A DNA stretch of 64,000 bases from Shewanella sp. NFH-SH190041 (GTDB lineage Bacteria; Pseudomonadota; Gammaproteobacteria; Enterobacterales; Shewanellaceae). The notes under the pieces were generated by a model that saw nothing but the letters and a program-made list of their open reading frames with translations, made no database searches and had not been told where the DNA came from. A program made the translations under genes and the position numbers. Below, in pieces: positions 10,328 to 19,851 of the stretch. Where the stretch lies: positions 1,302,001 to 1,366,000 of the forward strand of contig NZ_AP026070.1 of NCBI RefSeq assembly GCF_024363255.1, in the 5' to 3' direction. Within the stretch, counting starts at the first letter, position 1. Each line of letters opens with the position of its first letter.

Positions 10328-11208
10328 GGCGTGTTGACGTTTCGAGGATGATTTTTGAGCAACATGCAGAGGGGTTATAATCTCTTTCGCCAAAAACAAA
10401 CCACAACCCCAAAGCATGCCGAGAACAATATTAACTGACATAAGATGGGAACTGCTACTACAGATAATGAAAAGTACTGGTCGTATCTACAATAAATCTG
10501 AACATAGAATGACCTTTGAAGGGATACTTTTCCGTATGAGAACGGGGATCCCTTGGCGAGATTTACCTCCGGGATTTGGTGAATGGAGCTCAGTATATAG
10601 ACGATTTAACCTTTGGTCTAAAAAAGGTATTTTAAATCATCTTTTCAGTCAGTTAGCAAAAATGGCAGACTTCGAATGGGTGTTCCTCGATGGCTCAATT
10701 ATTCGTGCACATCAGCACAGCACAGGCGCTGCTACAAATTTCTCTGAGCAAATAGGTAAAAGCAGAGGTGGGAATACAACAAAAATCCACTTAGCTGTCG
10801 ATAGCGGAGGTTTGCCCATTTGTTTTGATTTATCAGAAGGTCAGCGAAATGACATTGTTCTTGCAGAAAGTCTCGTAGAACAACTGGGGGAGATAGATAC
10901 TATTGTATGCGATAAAGGATATGACAGTGAATCTTTCCGCGTTTTTGTTCAACGCAAAGGAGGAAAAACTGTGATAGCTAGGCGTAATTACGGGCAAGAT
11001 ATTGGTAAGGATACAATGGATTGGTGCTTATATAGGTATCGTCATTTGGTGGAAAATGCCTTTGCTAGGATTAAGCATTATCGTGCTATTTCAAGCCGTT
11101 ATGATAAGTTGGAACGGAATTATGCCAGTATGGTATCGCTGGCATTCATGCTTATGTGGCTACCGATGTATTGCTGAGTGAGAAATGAACAGCAAACGTC
11201 AACAGACC
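10328..11208 (+). mobile_element. IS5-family insertion sequence
   Basis: The left end reads GGCGTGTTGACGTTTCG and the right end, read inward, GGTCTGTTGACGTTTGC. CTAG flanks both sides (10324-10327 and 11209-11212), matching the 4-bp CTAR targets of IS5-type elements. One complete transposase gene lies inside. The right-hand CTAG is shared with the neighbouring MITE. Confidence 0.88.
10416..11177 (+). CDS. IS5-family transposase
   Basis: A single-frame DDE transposase of 253 residues. The N-terminal domain (FEGILFRMRTGIPWRDLPPG) is typical of IS5-type enzymes. The catalytic triad is Asp in VFLDGSIIRAH, Asp in IVCDKGYDSESF and Glu in HLVENAFARIKHYRAI. No stop or shift interrupts it, so it may be active and could also act on the related MITE ends nearby. 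The ribosome-binding site before ATG 10416 is weak. Confidence 0.9.
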   Translation: MPRTILTDIRWELLLQIMKSTGRIYNKSEHRMTFEGILFRMRTGIPWRDLPPGFGEWSSVYRRFNLWSKKGILNHLFSQLAKMADFEWVFLDGSIIRAHQHSTGAATNFSEQIGKSRGGNTTKIHLAVDSGGLPICFDLSEGQRNDIVLAESLVEQLGEIDTIVCDKGYDSESFRVFVQRKGGKTVIARRNYGQDIGKDTMDWCLYRYRHLVENAFARIKHYRAISSRYDKLERNYASMVSLAFMLMWLPMYC

Positions 11209-11227
11209 CTAGGGTCTGTTGACGTTT
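11194..11227. repeat. 34-bp perfect palindrome at two abutting element ends
   Basis: The right end of the IS5-family element and the left end of the MITE face each other across one shared CTAG. This creates a perfect 34-bp palindrome centred at 11210/11211. Confidence 0.9.
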
Positions 11228-11368
11228 CAAGTTGTTTTTGCAGCGATTTGAGGATGCTTTATACAAGGCAGAGGCTTTGATAGGTAGTTGCGCTACCTGA
11301 TAAGCTGATAACGCAGTAGAAAGGCGCCTCAAACGCTGCCCGCAGGGTTCGGCTAAAAGCGTTTTACT

Positions 11369-12567
11369 TGTAGTGGTTCAGACCTGATCTGACAGTTACC
11401 CGTTTTTTAGTGGTGCCTGTCAGATTAAATTTGGGCTAATTTCTTCTCTGCCCAAATCGATTTCCCATCAATTAATGTATCCATTGGGGTTCGACCGCAG
11501 CACATTTTTCCTTGATGAGTTCGCTCATTGTTGTAATACATGAGCCATTCGTCCAGATCTTTCTGAAGCGCCTCAAGTGAGTCGTAGAGGTTTTTACGGA
11601 ATGTGACCTGATAAAACTCATTCAGTATCGTCTTGTGGAAGCGCTCGCAGATGCCATTTGTTTGCGGGTGGCGCGCTTTCGTTTTTGTATGATCGATGTC
11701 GTTGATTGCAAGGTAAAGTTGGTAATCGTGCTGCTCGACTTTACCGCAGTATTCAGTGCCTCTATCGGTCAGGATGCGGAGCATAGGTAACGATTGCTCT
11801 ACGAAGAAAGGCAGTACCCTATCGTTCAGTAAATCGGCTGAAGTAATTGGCGTTTTGGTGGTATATAACTTGGCAAAAGCGACTTTACTGTAGGTATCAA
11901 CAAACGTCTGCTGATAGATCCTGCCAACTCCCTTTAAACAGCCAACATAGAAGGTGTCTTGAGACCCCAGATAGCCAGGATGATGGGTTTCTATCTCGCC
12001 ACAAACCTCGTCATCAAGTTTCTTTTTCTCAAGCGCTGAGACCTGCTCATCTGAGAGAATGATACCTTCTGCTTCTACCTTGGCTTCCAGTGCCCGTAAA
12101 CGCTTTTTGAAGTTCTCGAGTCCATGCCGTAACCAGATTGACCTAACACCACTGGCAGAGACAAATATGCCCTTTTTACGAAGTTCATTGCTGGTGCGCG
12201 TTTGGCCGTGGGCCGGATACTCAATCGCATAATCGGTGACAGCTTTTTCCACCTGTTCATCGACACGATTCTTGTGATTAGGGACTCGCCGAGAGCGATT
12301 GATTAAGGCATCAATCCCCCTTCTTCAACGAGCTCCTGATAACGATAAAACGTATCTCGGGATACGCCCATGACCTTACAGGCTTTAGACACATTACCGA
12401 GTTCTTGAGCAAGATTGAGTAATCCAGTTTTGTGTTTAATGATTGGATTGTTAGTATCGAACATAGAGAGTTACCTTTGGTTTTGAACAAAGATTCGACA
12501 CCTTTATCAAAACGGGTAACTCTCTACTTTTCAAGAAGCAGTGTCAGATCTAGTCGGAACTAATACA
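11369..12567 (-). mobile_element. IS481-type insertion sequence inside the MITE
   Basis: The element begins TGTAGTGGTTCAGACCTGAT and its other end, read inward, begins TGTATTAGTTCCGACTAGAT; both continue CTGACA. A perfect 7-bp duplication TTTTACT lies at 11362-11368 and 12568-12574. The 1199-bp element therefore inserted cleanly into the pre-existing MITE. Its transposase carries a frameshift. Confidence 0.88.
11425..12464 (-). pseudogene. IS481-type transposase, frameshifted
   Basis: The gene starts at ATG 12464 with a helix-turn-helix segment (SKACKVMGVSRDTFYRYQEL). It runs into TAA at 12305-12303 after 53 codons because one base is missing near 12308-12316. Restoring one base gives EEGGLDALINRSRRVPNHKN and joins the downstream 275-residue frame, which holds the integrase-like catalytic core (FVDTYSKVAFAKLY, LTDRGTEYCG, HPQTNGICERFHKT). 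The full protein would be about 346 residues. The core has the Asp, Asp and Glu residues, so only the shift inactivates it unless slippage rescues it. Confidence 0.82.
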
Positions 12568-12683
12568 TTTTACTCTTTGTTGAGCGGTTCTTGCTTAGAA
12601 TAACTAGGCGACAAACCACTCGCCGCGATTAAAACGCTTTTATCTCGAACAAAATTTAATCACGAAACGTCAACAGACCCTAG

Positions 12684-13241
12684 GGGCGATTGTATGATTG
12701 AGTTGTATTGATGGGTTGCTAAAAATTCATCATGTCCGTTGTCTTTTCTCTTTGTTTCAGTATTGCTCCAAATCCCTCTCCGGTTTTATCTCTCCAATCA
12801 TCTTCAGTATGAAATAGATATTGCCTGCAATATCTTGAGTGGCTCAGAAATACTTCCCTATTTTCAGTGACCAATCCTTTTGCTATTCCTCTTTATGATA
12901 TATCCCCCGAGATATCAGCTGTTAATTTAATCTAACTGAAGGCGCGTAGTCGTTCATTGTCTGGGTTGTTAGCTTATATGCCTTGGCGGAGAGAGGCGTA
13001 TTTGAGCGGTATGCGTTTGTCAGGCTTTTACGACACAAACTCAGTGGGATTTCATTAGTTTGTAATTGGTTGGTGACTTTTAATGACTGAATGATGCATT
13101 TTTTGCGTTTTTTAGATGTGATTGTTACTGGATGTCTTGGCATAGCTCATATACTATTTGTTCAATCTAACCTACCGAATTAAAAAGGATTTTTGTCGAT
13201 AATTTCGTCAAAAAAACGGCAATGTCAGGAGAATTGACACT
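12684..13241. other. Gene-free stretch before the pilin operon
   Basis: I see no convincing gene here. A 73-codon minus-strand frame at 12922-13143 has no ribosome-binding site or recognisable motif. The last 60 bases lead to pilV and include AGGAG before its ATG, so the operon promoter probably lies here, but no clear -35/-10 pair stands out. Confidence 0.5.
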
Positions 13242-13781
13242 ATGGGCCGCCAGGGAACAGGTTTTTCATTAATCGAAGTTATGGTTGCTCTGGTGATCCT
13301 GACAGTGGGCTTGATTGGCGTGTTCAATTTGCACTTAGTGGCTAAACAGGGCAGTTATGAATCATTCCAACAGACATTAGCCGCGCATTATGCTGCTGAT
13401 ATTGTTAGTCGTATGCGACTTAACTCCTCTGAACTGAGTCAATATGGTGGCAATTATCAGGGCGGGTTAGTTATGCCGGCTAAGTCCTGTGATGCCAATA
13501 ATCGTTGCTTGAATGCAGAAACCCGAGTGTGGGATTTGTATCAGTGGGAGCAGCAATTTCGGGGGGGAGCAGAGGTGTCCGCAAGCCGTCAACTGGGCGG
13601 GCTGGACAATGCAACGGGCTGTATTCAGATTGGCACTAATGGTGACGTGTCTGTTGTGATGAGTTGGCGGGGGATCCGCTCTATCAGTGATGGTGCAGCC
13701 AATGCTAACGCGTTTGTTCGCCAATGTGGTAGTGCGGATAAACGGCGCCGGATTTATTTGCTGGAAACGGTGATCCAGTAG
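13242..13781 (+). CDS. pilV: Type IV minor pilin PilV
   Basis: A 179-residue minor pilin with a class III signal: MGRQGTG cleaved before FSLIEV, with Glu at position 5 of the mature chain and a long hydrophobic helix (MVALVILTVGLIGVF). PilV-type proteins form part of the priming complex at the pilus tip. AGGAG is correctly spaced before ATG 13242. It is the first gene of pilV-W-X-Y1-E, with pilW starting 18 bases after it. Confidence 0.9.
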   Translation: MGRQGTGFSLIEVMVALVILTVGLIGVFNLHLVAKQGSYESFQQTLAAHYAADIVSRMRLNSSELSQYGGNYQGGLVMPAKSCDANNRCLNAETRVWDLYQWEQQFRGGAEVSASRQLGGLDNATGCIQIGTNGDVSVVMSWRGIRSISDGAANANAFVRQCGSADKRRRIYLLETVIQ

Positions 13782-13799
13782 AATTAAGGATGATGTGTT

Positions 13800-14768
13800 A
13801 TGTATCAGCAGTTAGCGAAAGAGCAGGGATTGTCGCTGGTCGAGCTGATGGTTGCTATGGTGATTGGCTTATTTTTGACGCTGGGTGTGTTTTCCATGTT
13901 CAGCATGTCTGCCGGCAATGTCACTACAACCAGTCAATTCAATCAACTGCAGGAAAATGGTCGGATTGCGTTAGCACTGATGGAACCTGATTTGAGTCAG
14001 TTAGGGTTCTTTGGCGATATCACTGGGACTGAATTAATTCCCGGACAAAATACCCGCATATTGAAGCTATTAACAACAAATGACTGTGTCGGTGATGGGC
14101 TGAATAATGCTTCTTTGCCCAACACTTCAGCTGCCCACTTTCGTCGACTGTGGGGGTATCAACAGGGGGATAGCATTGCGCTTAAATGCCTCACCAACGT
14201 GATCCCTGATTCTGATGTTCTGCAAATTAAACGGCTGCTGGGGCCCGAGGTTACCGGGGCGCTAGAGGCAAATCGCTATTATCTTGGTACCACTGCCAAT
14301 GAAGCGGTATTTTTTACGGGTGATCAACCTTTGCCGGCTATGGTCAATGGTCGTTATTGGGAATATCAACACCATGTTTATTACCTTAGGAATGACAGTG
14401 ATGGTATTCCCACTCTTAGGCGTAAAACCTTAACGGCGAATGGCATGACCAATGATGAGCAGTTGGTTTCCGGGGTTGAAGATATGCAGATCTTGTATGG
14501 CTTTGATAGTGATGGGGATGATACCGCAGACAGTTTTATGCCATCTCAAAATGTGACAACCCTAATGTGGGATAATGAATTATTCCAACGTCTGGTGGCG
14601 TTAAGGGTATTTCTGCTCATTCGGGCGTTAGAGCCGGATCCTGCCTTTACGAATAACAGTGTTTATCAACTTGGAGATAAACAGATTGCGGCGAAAAAGG
14701 ATCATTACCGCCGTAAAGTAGTGAGCGGCACCATAGTGCTGGAAAACCCTGTACTGATGAGGAATTAA
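13800..14768 (+). CDS. pilW: Type IV minor pilin PilW
   Basis: A 322-residue protein with the prepilin motif EQG/LSLVELMVAM and mature Glu5. The long variable domain is typical of PilW, the largest minor pilin of the priming complex. RRKVVSGTIVLENPVL near the end is a common PilW tail. pilX starts two bases after its stop. Confidence 0.9.
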   Translation: MYQQLAKEQGLSLVELMVAMVIGLFLTLGVFSMFSMSAGNVTTTSQFNQLQENGRIALALMEPDLSQLGFFGDITGTELIPGQNTRILKLLTTNDCVGDGLNNASLPNTSAAHFRRLWGYQQGDSIALKCLTNVIPDSDVLQIKRLLGPEVTGALEANRYYLGTTANEAVFFTGDQPLPAMVNGRYWEYQHHVYYLRNDSDGIPTLRRKTLTANGMTNDEQLVSGVEDMQILYGFDSDGDDTADSFMPSQNVTTLMWDNELFQRLVALRVFLLIRALEPDPAFTNNSVYQLGDKQIAAKKDHYRRKVVSGTIVLENPVLMRN

Positions 14769-14770
14769 TC

Positions 14771-15211
14771 ATGAAAAACCTGCAAGGACAGCAGGGAATG
14801 GTACTGTTTTTTGCCTTAATCGTGCTGTTAATGATGACAGTTATCGGTGTCGCATTGGCGGTTAACTCAGGTCAGTCTCTACGAATGGCGGGGGCTGGTT
14901 CTGAGCGGGTACAGGCGTTAGCAGCAGCCCAAGGCGCGCAGAGTAAAGTTGTGAATGCTCAGCAAGGCAGTAAGTTAGCCAATATTACGGCGACCCATAC
15001 GATTGCTGATAATCAGTTTAATGTGACTAATACGCTCACCCCATTGGCTGGTGATGATGTTAATTGTCAGCGCAGTGCTGATGCCAGCAGCGCTAATTTG
15101 ATCAGCTGTCGCCGGGTAGAAATCAGCAGTGAAGCTGTATTTGGTCGGGAGGATATGGGCCGATTAACAGTGGTCACGGGCGTTGAACAGCAGGTTTTGA
15201 CAGGAAGTTGA
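14771..15211 (+). CDS. pilX: Type IV minor pilin PilX
   Basis: A 146-residue protein with QQG/MVLFFALIVLLMMTVIGVAL, a prepilin-like hydrophobic helix. It lacks the usual Glu at mature position 5, as PilX proteins often do. A short soluble domain follows. Its stop is immediately followed by the pilY1 start (ATG 15214), so coupling is likely. Confidence 0.88.
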   Translation: MKNLQGQQGMVLFFALIVLLMMTVIGVALAVNSGQSLRMAGAGSERVQALAAAQGAQSKVVNAQQGSKLANITATHTIADNQFNVTNTLTPLAGDDVNCQRSADASSANLISCRRVEISSEAVFGREDMGRLTVVTGVEQQVLTGS

Positions 15212-15213
15212 TT

Positions 15214-18200
15214 ATGTTGATAAAGAAATTAACCGCATGGTTACTGTCAGCCAGTGTGATGCTGATAGGCAATACCTATGCTGATGATACAGAGTTGTAT
15301 GTCTTTGAGTCATCCGCTCGAGCGGGGGCTCGCCCCCAGGTGCTAATTATCTTTGATAATTCTGGCAGTATGAAAGAACGGGAAACCGGGGCCGAATCTG
15401 GTTATGATCCTACTATTGAGTACCCTGCGGTAGGAGGCACAAACGCATTTCAAAAACGTATGATTTATTTCACCAAAGGTGGAGTGGATAATACCTCAAT
15501 GCCGGTACCGGATTCCTCATCAGAAGCTCGTCGATTTTTAAATGATATTAATGGCTGTGAGACGGCAAAACATTATTTAAAAACCTATGGTTTTTTTACT
15601 GGTTTTTTTCGGGAGTATCGTTTTAAAGGGCAAAATGGTGCTTGGTTAGAAGTGCCAGATAACAGTGGGGCGGATATCCAAACGATAGATTGCTTTAACG
15701 ATATTGTTAATAAATATTGGCAAAATGCGCCGGGGCAGCCAACAGGGTTTCCAGTTGATGGCTTGGGTGATAAACAAAATCCACGTCCTTACAATCTTAT
15801 TGATAACTCCAGCACGCAGAATGAAATAGATGCCGCGGTGGAAGCCGCAAAGCAAACTGGGTTTGGCACAGGTCAATCGCTCACGTTATACACGGATAAT
15901 TATTTACGTTGGTACCATGGGCCGAAGGAGAGCGTTGAGCAAACGCGGTTGCAGATTGCTAAACAGGTGATCAGCAATACCGTTATTACTACGCCAACGG
16001 TGGATTTTGGTGTCGCAGTTTTTAATATAAATTATCCTGGAGACTCTTCTCATGGCGGGCGGATTATCTCTGGAATCAAGCAAATGACGGATGATAATAA
16101 GGCGAATCTACTTCAGACTATTAATAATTTAGACCCTAAGACAAATACGCCATTATGTGAAACACTCTATGAAGCCAAGCAATATTTTTCTGGTAGTGAC
16201 TTAATTTATGGCGATAAAGATAAAAAACCTAGTGGATATGATTACAAAGCTAATCGTCCCCCAAGAGATACAACTATTGAGAATAATAAAAAATATCTCT
16301 CTCCTTTCAAGGCATGCCAGAATCAAGCCTTTGTTATTTATATTACTGATGGAGTACCAACAGAAGATAAAAATGCCAATAGCAAAGTTTTAAATTTACC
16401 AGGTGTCGATGATAGAGTGTTTGAATGGGATATCATCGTTGAAGATGATGGCGATACAGAAACACAATCCTATAAAAGTTATTTACCAAATTTAGCCGAG
16501 TGGATGTTTAAGCATGATGTTAACAGCAACTTGCCGGATAAACAGACAGTAAAAACTTTCACTATTGGCTTCAGTGCGGGGGCTAAAGATGCTGCACCTG
16601 TATTGAGTGCTGCAGCTAAGCGGGGCGGTGGACAATATTTCGCTGCCAGTGATGCAGCGCAGTTACAGTCAGCTTTGCAACAGGTCTTCAGTCAAATTCT
16701 TGAAGTCAATGCCAGTTTTACCTCCCCCTCTATTGCCAGCAATAATTTTGATCGCACTCAGACTTTTGATGCAGTTTATTACGCCATGTTTTTGCCTAAT
16801 AAAGGGCCTCGCTGGATGGGAAATTTGAAAAAATTCAAGGTGACAGGCAGCGGGGATATCAGAGATAAAAAGAATAAAGATACGATTGGCATCGATGGTA
16901 ATTTATCTTCTTCAGCTTGCTCTTATTGGACAGCTGATGCTGTCTGTGCTTCTGCCAGTGATGGGGGGGATGGCAATGATGTCACTATTGGTGGCGTGTC
17001 AGAAATGCTGCGGCAAACGTCGTCACGAAAGGTGCTGAGTGATTTCGCTGGAAATGGCGCGGATCTCGCTGTTTTTTCAGTTGCAAATGCAATTGCCCGG
17101 GCTGGAAATGAAACGCGGTTAGCTGAACATATGCGGGTCGATAAAACCCAGTTAGCAGGGTTATTTGATTGGGCAAAAGGCATCGATGTTGATGATGATG
17201 ACGCTGATGGCAGTACAACAGATCCACGCTGGGACATTATTGGCGATCCGCTCCATTCAAAACCTTTAGCAGTCAACCTAGGTACAGTGCAATCCCCGGA
17301 TATTCGAGTGTTGATGGGGACTAACCATGGTCAGTTACATATGTTTAAGGATGCTGGTAACACGGTGTCAGAATCTTGGGCCTTTTTGCCTTATGAGTTA
17401 TTGCCTAATTTAACCGAGTTAAAAGCGAATGTGCCAACCGGGGTGCATTCGGTATACGGGATAGATAGCTCACCAATTGCGTATGTGGAAACCACAGCGC
17501 AACAGGTCAAAAAAGCCTGGGTTTTTGTGGGGATGCGCAGGGGAGGGAGCGCTTATTATGCACTGGATATTACCCAGCCCGATCACCCTAAGTTTATGTG
17601 GCGTATTGGTGCTGATTCACTGGGAATGGCTGAGATGGGCCAAAGTTGGGCTGAACCTGTGATTACCCGGATCCCCGGATGGCCGGTCGGTAATACTGAT
17701 GCGGCATCGGCCAAACCTGTACTGATTTTTGGCGCGGGATATGTGCCAGCGACTAAAGATGGCGCTGAAGTGGGCGCTGTTGATAGTAAGGGGCGCGGCG
17801 TCTTTATTGTCGATGCTGAAACCGGGGTGCTAGTGCACAAGTTTGATCCTGATGGCGGTACTAAGGCAACACAATTGCCGCAAATCAGTGACAGTATCCC
17901 CAATGCCGTTGCCATTTTAGACAGTAATAACGACAGACTAATCGATCGCATCTATGCCACTGATACAGGCGGAAACGTGTGGCGGATAGATTTGCCGGGG
18001 GCCGATCCTGATAGCCGTGATATCCCTTGGACCGCTTATAAATTTGCGGCGCTTGGTGGTGATACTCAGCAGACGGATAGACGTTTTTTTGCCGAGCCGG
18101 TAGTGGCTCAGACCATGTTTAGTAACATCAGTATTACTGAGCACAGTGATGGCAGTACCACCAAGGCGTATCAAAATATCCCCTATGATGCGGTTGCTAT

Positions 18201-18798
18201 TGCCAGCGGACATCGACCTCACCCGACAGACAAACTCAGGCAGGATAAGTTGTATTTACTGCAGGATAGGAATGTTGTGACACGCTCATATTCCAGCGCT
18301 GATCGCCCCACGCCTCTGACACAAGGGACGTTATACGATATCACGGCTAATTCACCTGATAGTGAAACTGACAATATTACGTTTGGCCAGCAGCGTGGCT
18401 GGTATTACCAACTTGGTGCCAAGGGGGAAAAAAGCCTTGCTAGTGCGGCTATTATCCAAGGACGGGTATATTTTACCTCTTATGTTCCAGGTGATACATC
18501 AGCAGCTAATTCCTGTTTAGTTGCCGGACAGGGGCGAATGTATGCGTTTGATTTACATAGAGGTACACGTAGCTATACCCAAGAATATCTGGAGCTTGGT
18601 GAACGAGTGCCGGATACGCCACAATTAGTCGTTCCGCCAAATGGTACAGATCCCAGTTATATGTATTTGATTGGTATTGGTAATGCGGCTAATCACATGA
18701 CTCCTGTCACCCCGCCATCCGGCTGCCCGCCCGGTGACACTAAATGTGTCGGCGGTGGATTAAGGGCAAACCGTATTTTTTATCATATTGCTGAATAG
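15214..18798 (+). CDS. pilY1: PilY1, pilus tip adhesin with VWA-like N-terminus
   Basis: About 1194 residues with a signal peptide (KLTAWLLSASVMLIGNTYA). The N-terminal region has a metal-binding VWA-type motif (VLIIFDNSGSMKE). The C-terminal half is the PilY1 beta-propeller (IIGDPLHSKPLAV, VLMGTNHGQLHMF, FVGMRRGGSAYYALDI). An EF-hand-like calcium loop, DSNNDRLIDRIY, lies near residue 903; in PilY1 such a loop controls pilus extension and retraction. An acidic cluster (DVDDDDADGS) precedes the propeller. The start is ATG 15214; a TTG at 15208 overlaps the pilX stop. Length is typical of the family. Confidence 0.93.
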   Translation: MLIKKLTAWLLSASVMLIGNTYADDTELYVFESSARAGARPQVLIIFDNSGSMKERETGAESGYDPTIEYPAVGGTNAFQKRMIYFTKGGVDNTSMPVPDSSSEARRFLNDINGCETAKHYLKTYGFFTGFFREYRFKGQNGAWLEVPDNSGADIQTIDCFNDIVNKYWQNAPGQPTGFPVDGLGDKQNPRPYNLIDNSSTQNEIDAAVEAAKQTGFGTGQSLTLYTDNYLRWYHGPKESVEQTRLQIAKQVISNTVITTPTVDFGVAVFNINYPGDSSHGGRIISGIKQMTDDNKANLLQTINNLDPKTNTPLCETLYEAKQYFSGSDLIYGDKDKKPSGYDYKANRPPRDTTIENNKKYLSPFKACQNQAFVIYITDGVPTEDKNANSKVLNLPGVDDRVFEWDIIVEDDGDTETQSYKSYLPNLAEWMFKHDVNSNLPDKQTVKTFTIGFSAGAKDAAPVLSAAAKRGGGQYFAASDAAQLQSALQQVFSQILEVNASFTSPSIASNNFDRTQTFDAVYYAMFLPNKGPRWMGNLKKFKVTGSGDIRDKKNKDTIGIDGNLSSSACSYWTADAVCASASDGGDGNDVTIGGVSEMLRQTSSRKVLSDFAGNGADLAVFSVANAIARAGNETRLAEHMRVDKTQLAGLFDWAKGIDVDDDDADGSTTDPRWDIIGDPLHSKPLAVNLGTVQSPDIRVLMGTNHGQLHMFKDAGNTVSESWAFLPYELLPNLTELKANVPTGVHSVYGIDSSPIAYVETTAQQVKKAWVFVGMRRGGSAYYALDITQPDHPKFMWRIGADSLGMAEMGQSWAEPVITRIPGWPVGNTDAASAKPVLIFGAGYVPATKDGAEVGAVDSKGRGVFIVDAETGVLVHKFDPDGGTKATQLPQISDSIPNAVAILDSNNDRLIDRIYATDTGGNVWRIDLPGADPDSRDIPWTAYKFAALGGDTQQTDRRFFAEPVVAQTMFSNISITEHSDGSTTKAYQNIPYDAVAIASGHRPHPTDKLRQDKLYLLQDRNVVTRSYSSADRPTPLTQGTLYDITANSPDSETDNITFGQQRGWYYQLGAKGEKSLASAAIIQGRVYFTSYVPGDTSAANSCLVAGQGRMYAFDLHRGTRSYTQEYLELGERVPDTPQLVVPPNGTDPSYMYLIGIGNAANHMTPVTPPSGCPPGDTKCVGGGLRANRIFYHIAE

Positions 18799-18814
18799 AT
18801 AAGGATGTTATCCC

Positions 18815-19222
18815 ATGGCTGAGGTGAACATGTCGCGCTGCCAGCGAGGTTTTACTCTGATAGAGCTGATGATTGTTGTGGTGATTATCGGGATTTTGGC
18901 ATCTATCGCTTATCCGTCATACCAAAGCTATGTTGCCCGGGCGGCCCGAGCTGACGCATTAGCCGCTATGATGAAGATAGCGAATCTGCAGGAGCAGTAT
19001 TATTTAGATAACCGGCAATATAGCAGTAATATGACATTGTTAGGATTAGCAGCCGATCCCTTTATTCCTGAGCAGGGTAATTACACCATTGATGCTGTGG
19101 CTTCGGGAGCCGGCTATACCATTACTGCAACAGCGACCGGGGCTCAGGCTGGCCGAGATGCCCAGTGCTCACCCTTGACTCTCAGTGCGACAGGGACAAA
19201 AAATAAACCGGCCTGTTGGTAA
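18815..19222 (+). CDS. pilE: Type IV minor pilin PilE
   Basis: A 135-residue pilin with [23 protein letters not shown] and the conserved alpha-helix continuation ([20 protein letters not shown]). A C-terminal cysteine pair (AQCSP, PACW-stop) forms the usual disulfide loop. Two starts are possible: ATG 18815 with AAGGAT upstream, or ATG 18830 with GAGG; both give acceptable leaders. It ends the operon and meets fimT head-on 22 bases later. Confidence 0.9.
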   Translation: MAEVNMSRCQRGFTLIELMIVVVIIGILASIAYPSYQSYVARAARADALAAMMKIANLQEQYYLDNRQYSSNMTLLGLAADPFIPEQGNYTIDAVASGAGYTITATATGAQAGRDAQCSPLTLSATGTKNKPACW

Positions 19223-19244
19223 TCTCGTCGTTGAACTCTGTTAT

Positions 19245-19769
19245 TTATCCTGCTGGGCAGGCACTTTGCTGGATAGGCGGATTAATGGTTCCACCAGATG
19301 TAATGGTAATAGTGGCGGCATAGTTGCTTTGCGGGGCGCAAAGAGTAAAGGTAGTATCACCGCTTTGTCCCAAGGGTTTACCTTGAGCATTAAAGCTAAT
19401 TGCTGCTGGGAAAATCAGTCGGTCTTTAACATCAAAAGTTGTGATGTGTTGAATAATAGTGTCCGCTCTGCTGCCCGCACTATCCAGCTTATGGATAACA
19501 CCATTGTCGGTAAAAATCGTAGCAGTATTGTGCCAATCTTTGCCACAAAGGCTGCCAGATAAAGGGCACAAAGTTACTCTGCTGTGGTAACTCATGGCCT
19601 GATTACGGGCCAAGCTGATGGCTTGGTGCAGTTGGGATGCTGCCGCATCGATTCTGCTTTGTGCTTGGTTTGACTGCATTGAGGGGAGGGTGACGGCTAA
19701 CAGAATTAAAATAATGGCCGTTATAACAGCCAGCTCGACTAGGGTTAGCCCGGATTGACGAAACGACAT
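19245..19769 (-). CDS. FimT/GspH-type minor pilin (first copy)
   Basis: A 174-residue pseudopilin-like protein: MSFRQSG/LTLVELAVITAIIL, mature Glu5, then the GspH/FimT domain (QLHQAISLARNQAMSYHSRV, CPLSG-LCGKDW, FTDNGVI). Members of this family prime pilus assembly or bind DNA during uptake. It lies on the opposite strand from pilVWXY1E, whereas FimT/FimU genes often precede pilV in the same operon, so this locus appears rearranged. Confidence 0.85.
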   Translation of the reverse strand: MSFRQSGLTLVELAVITAIILILLAVTLPSMQSNQAQSRIDAAASQLHQAISLARNQAMSYHSRVTLCPLSGSLCGKDWHNTATIFTDNGVIHKLDSAGSRADTIIQHITTFDVKDRLIFPAAISFNAQGKPLGQSGDTTFTLCAPQSNYAATITITSGGTINPPIQQSACPAG

Positions 19770-19851
19770 TGGTATCCTTACCGCATAAAATTTCAGCTGA
19801 AATATGGTTGAATTATACTAAAAACAGCTTTGTGATATAGACCCTAGGGTG

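Larger units (their letters stand above)
11213..12679. mobile_element. MITE with IS5-like ends, split by an IS481-type element
   Basis: The ends read inward GGTCTGTTGACGTTTC on both sides and are nearly those of the adjacent IS5-family element. CTAG flanks it at 11209-11212 and 12680-12683. Removing the inserted IS481-type element (11369-12567) and one copy of its 7-bp duplication leaves about 260 bases with no coding frame, so this is a non-autonomous miniature element. Another end of the same family lies at 1-38. Confidence 0.8.

Noticed and set aside
12922..13143. 73-codon minus-strand ORF before pilV
   Set aside because: No ribosome-binding site, motif or operon context.
19838..19851. 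GACCCTAGGGT between the two fimT-type genes, like a footprint of the CTAG-targeting element
   Set aside because: Only about ten bases match and no further terminal sequence is present, so chance is likely.
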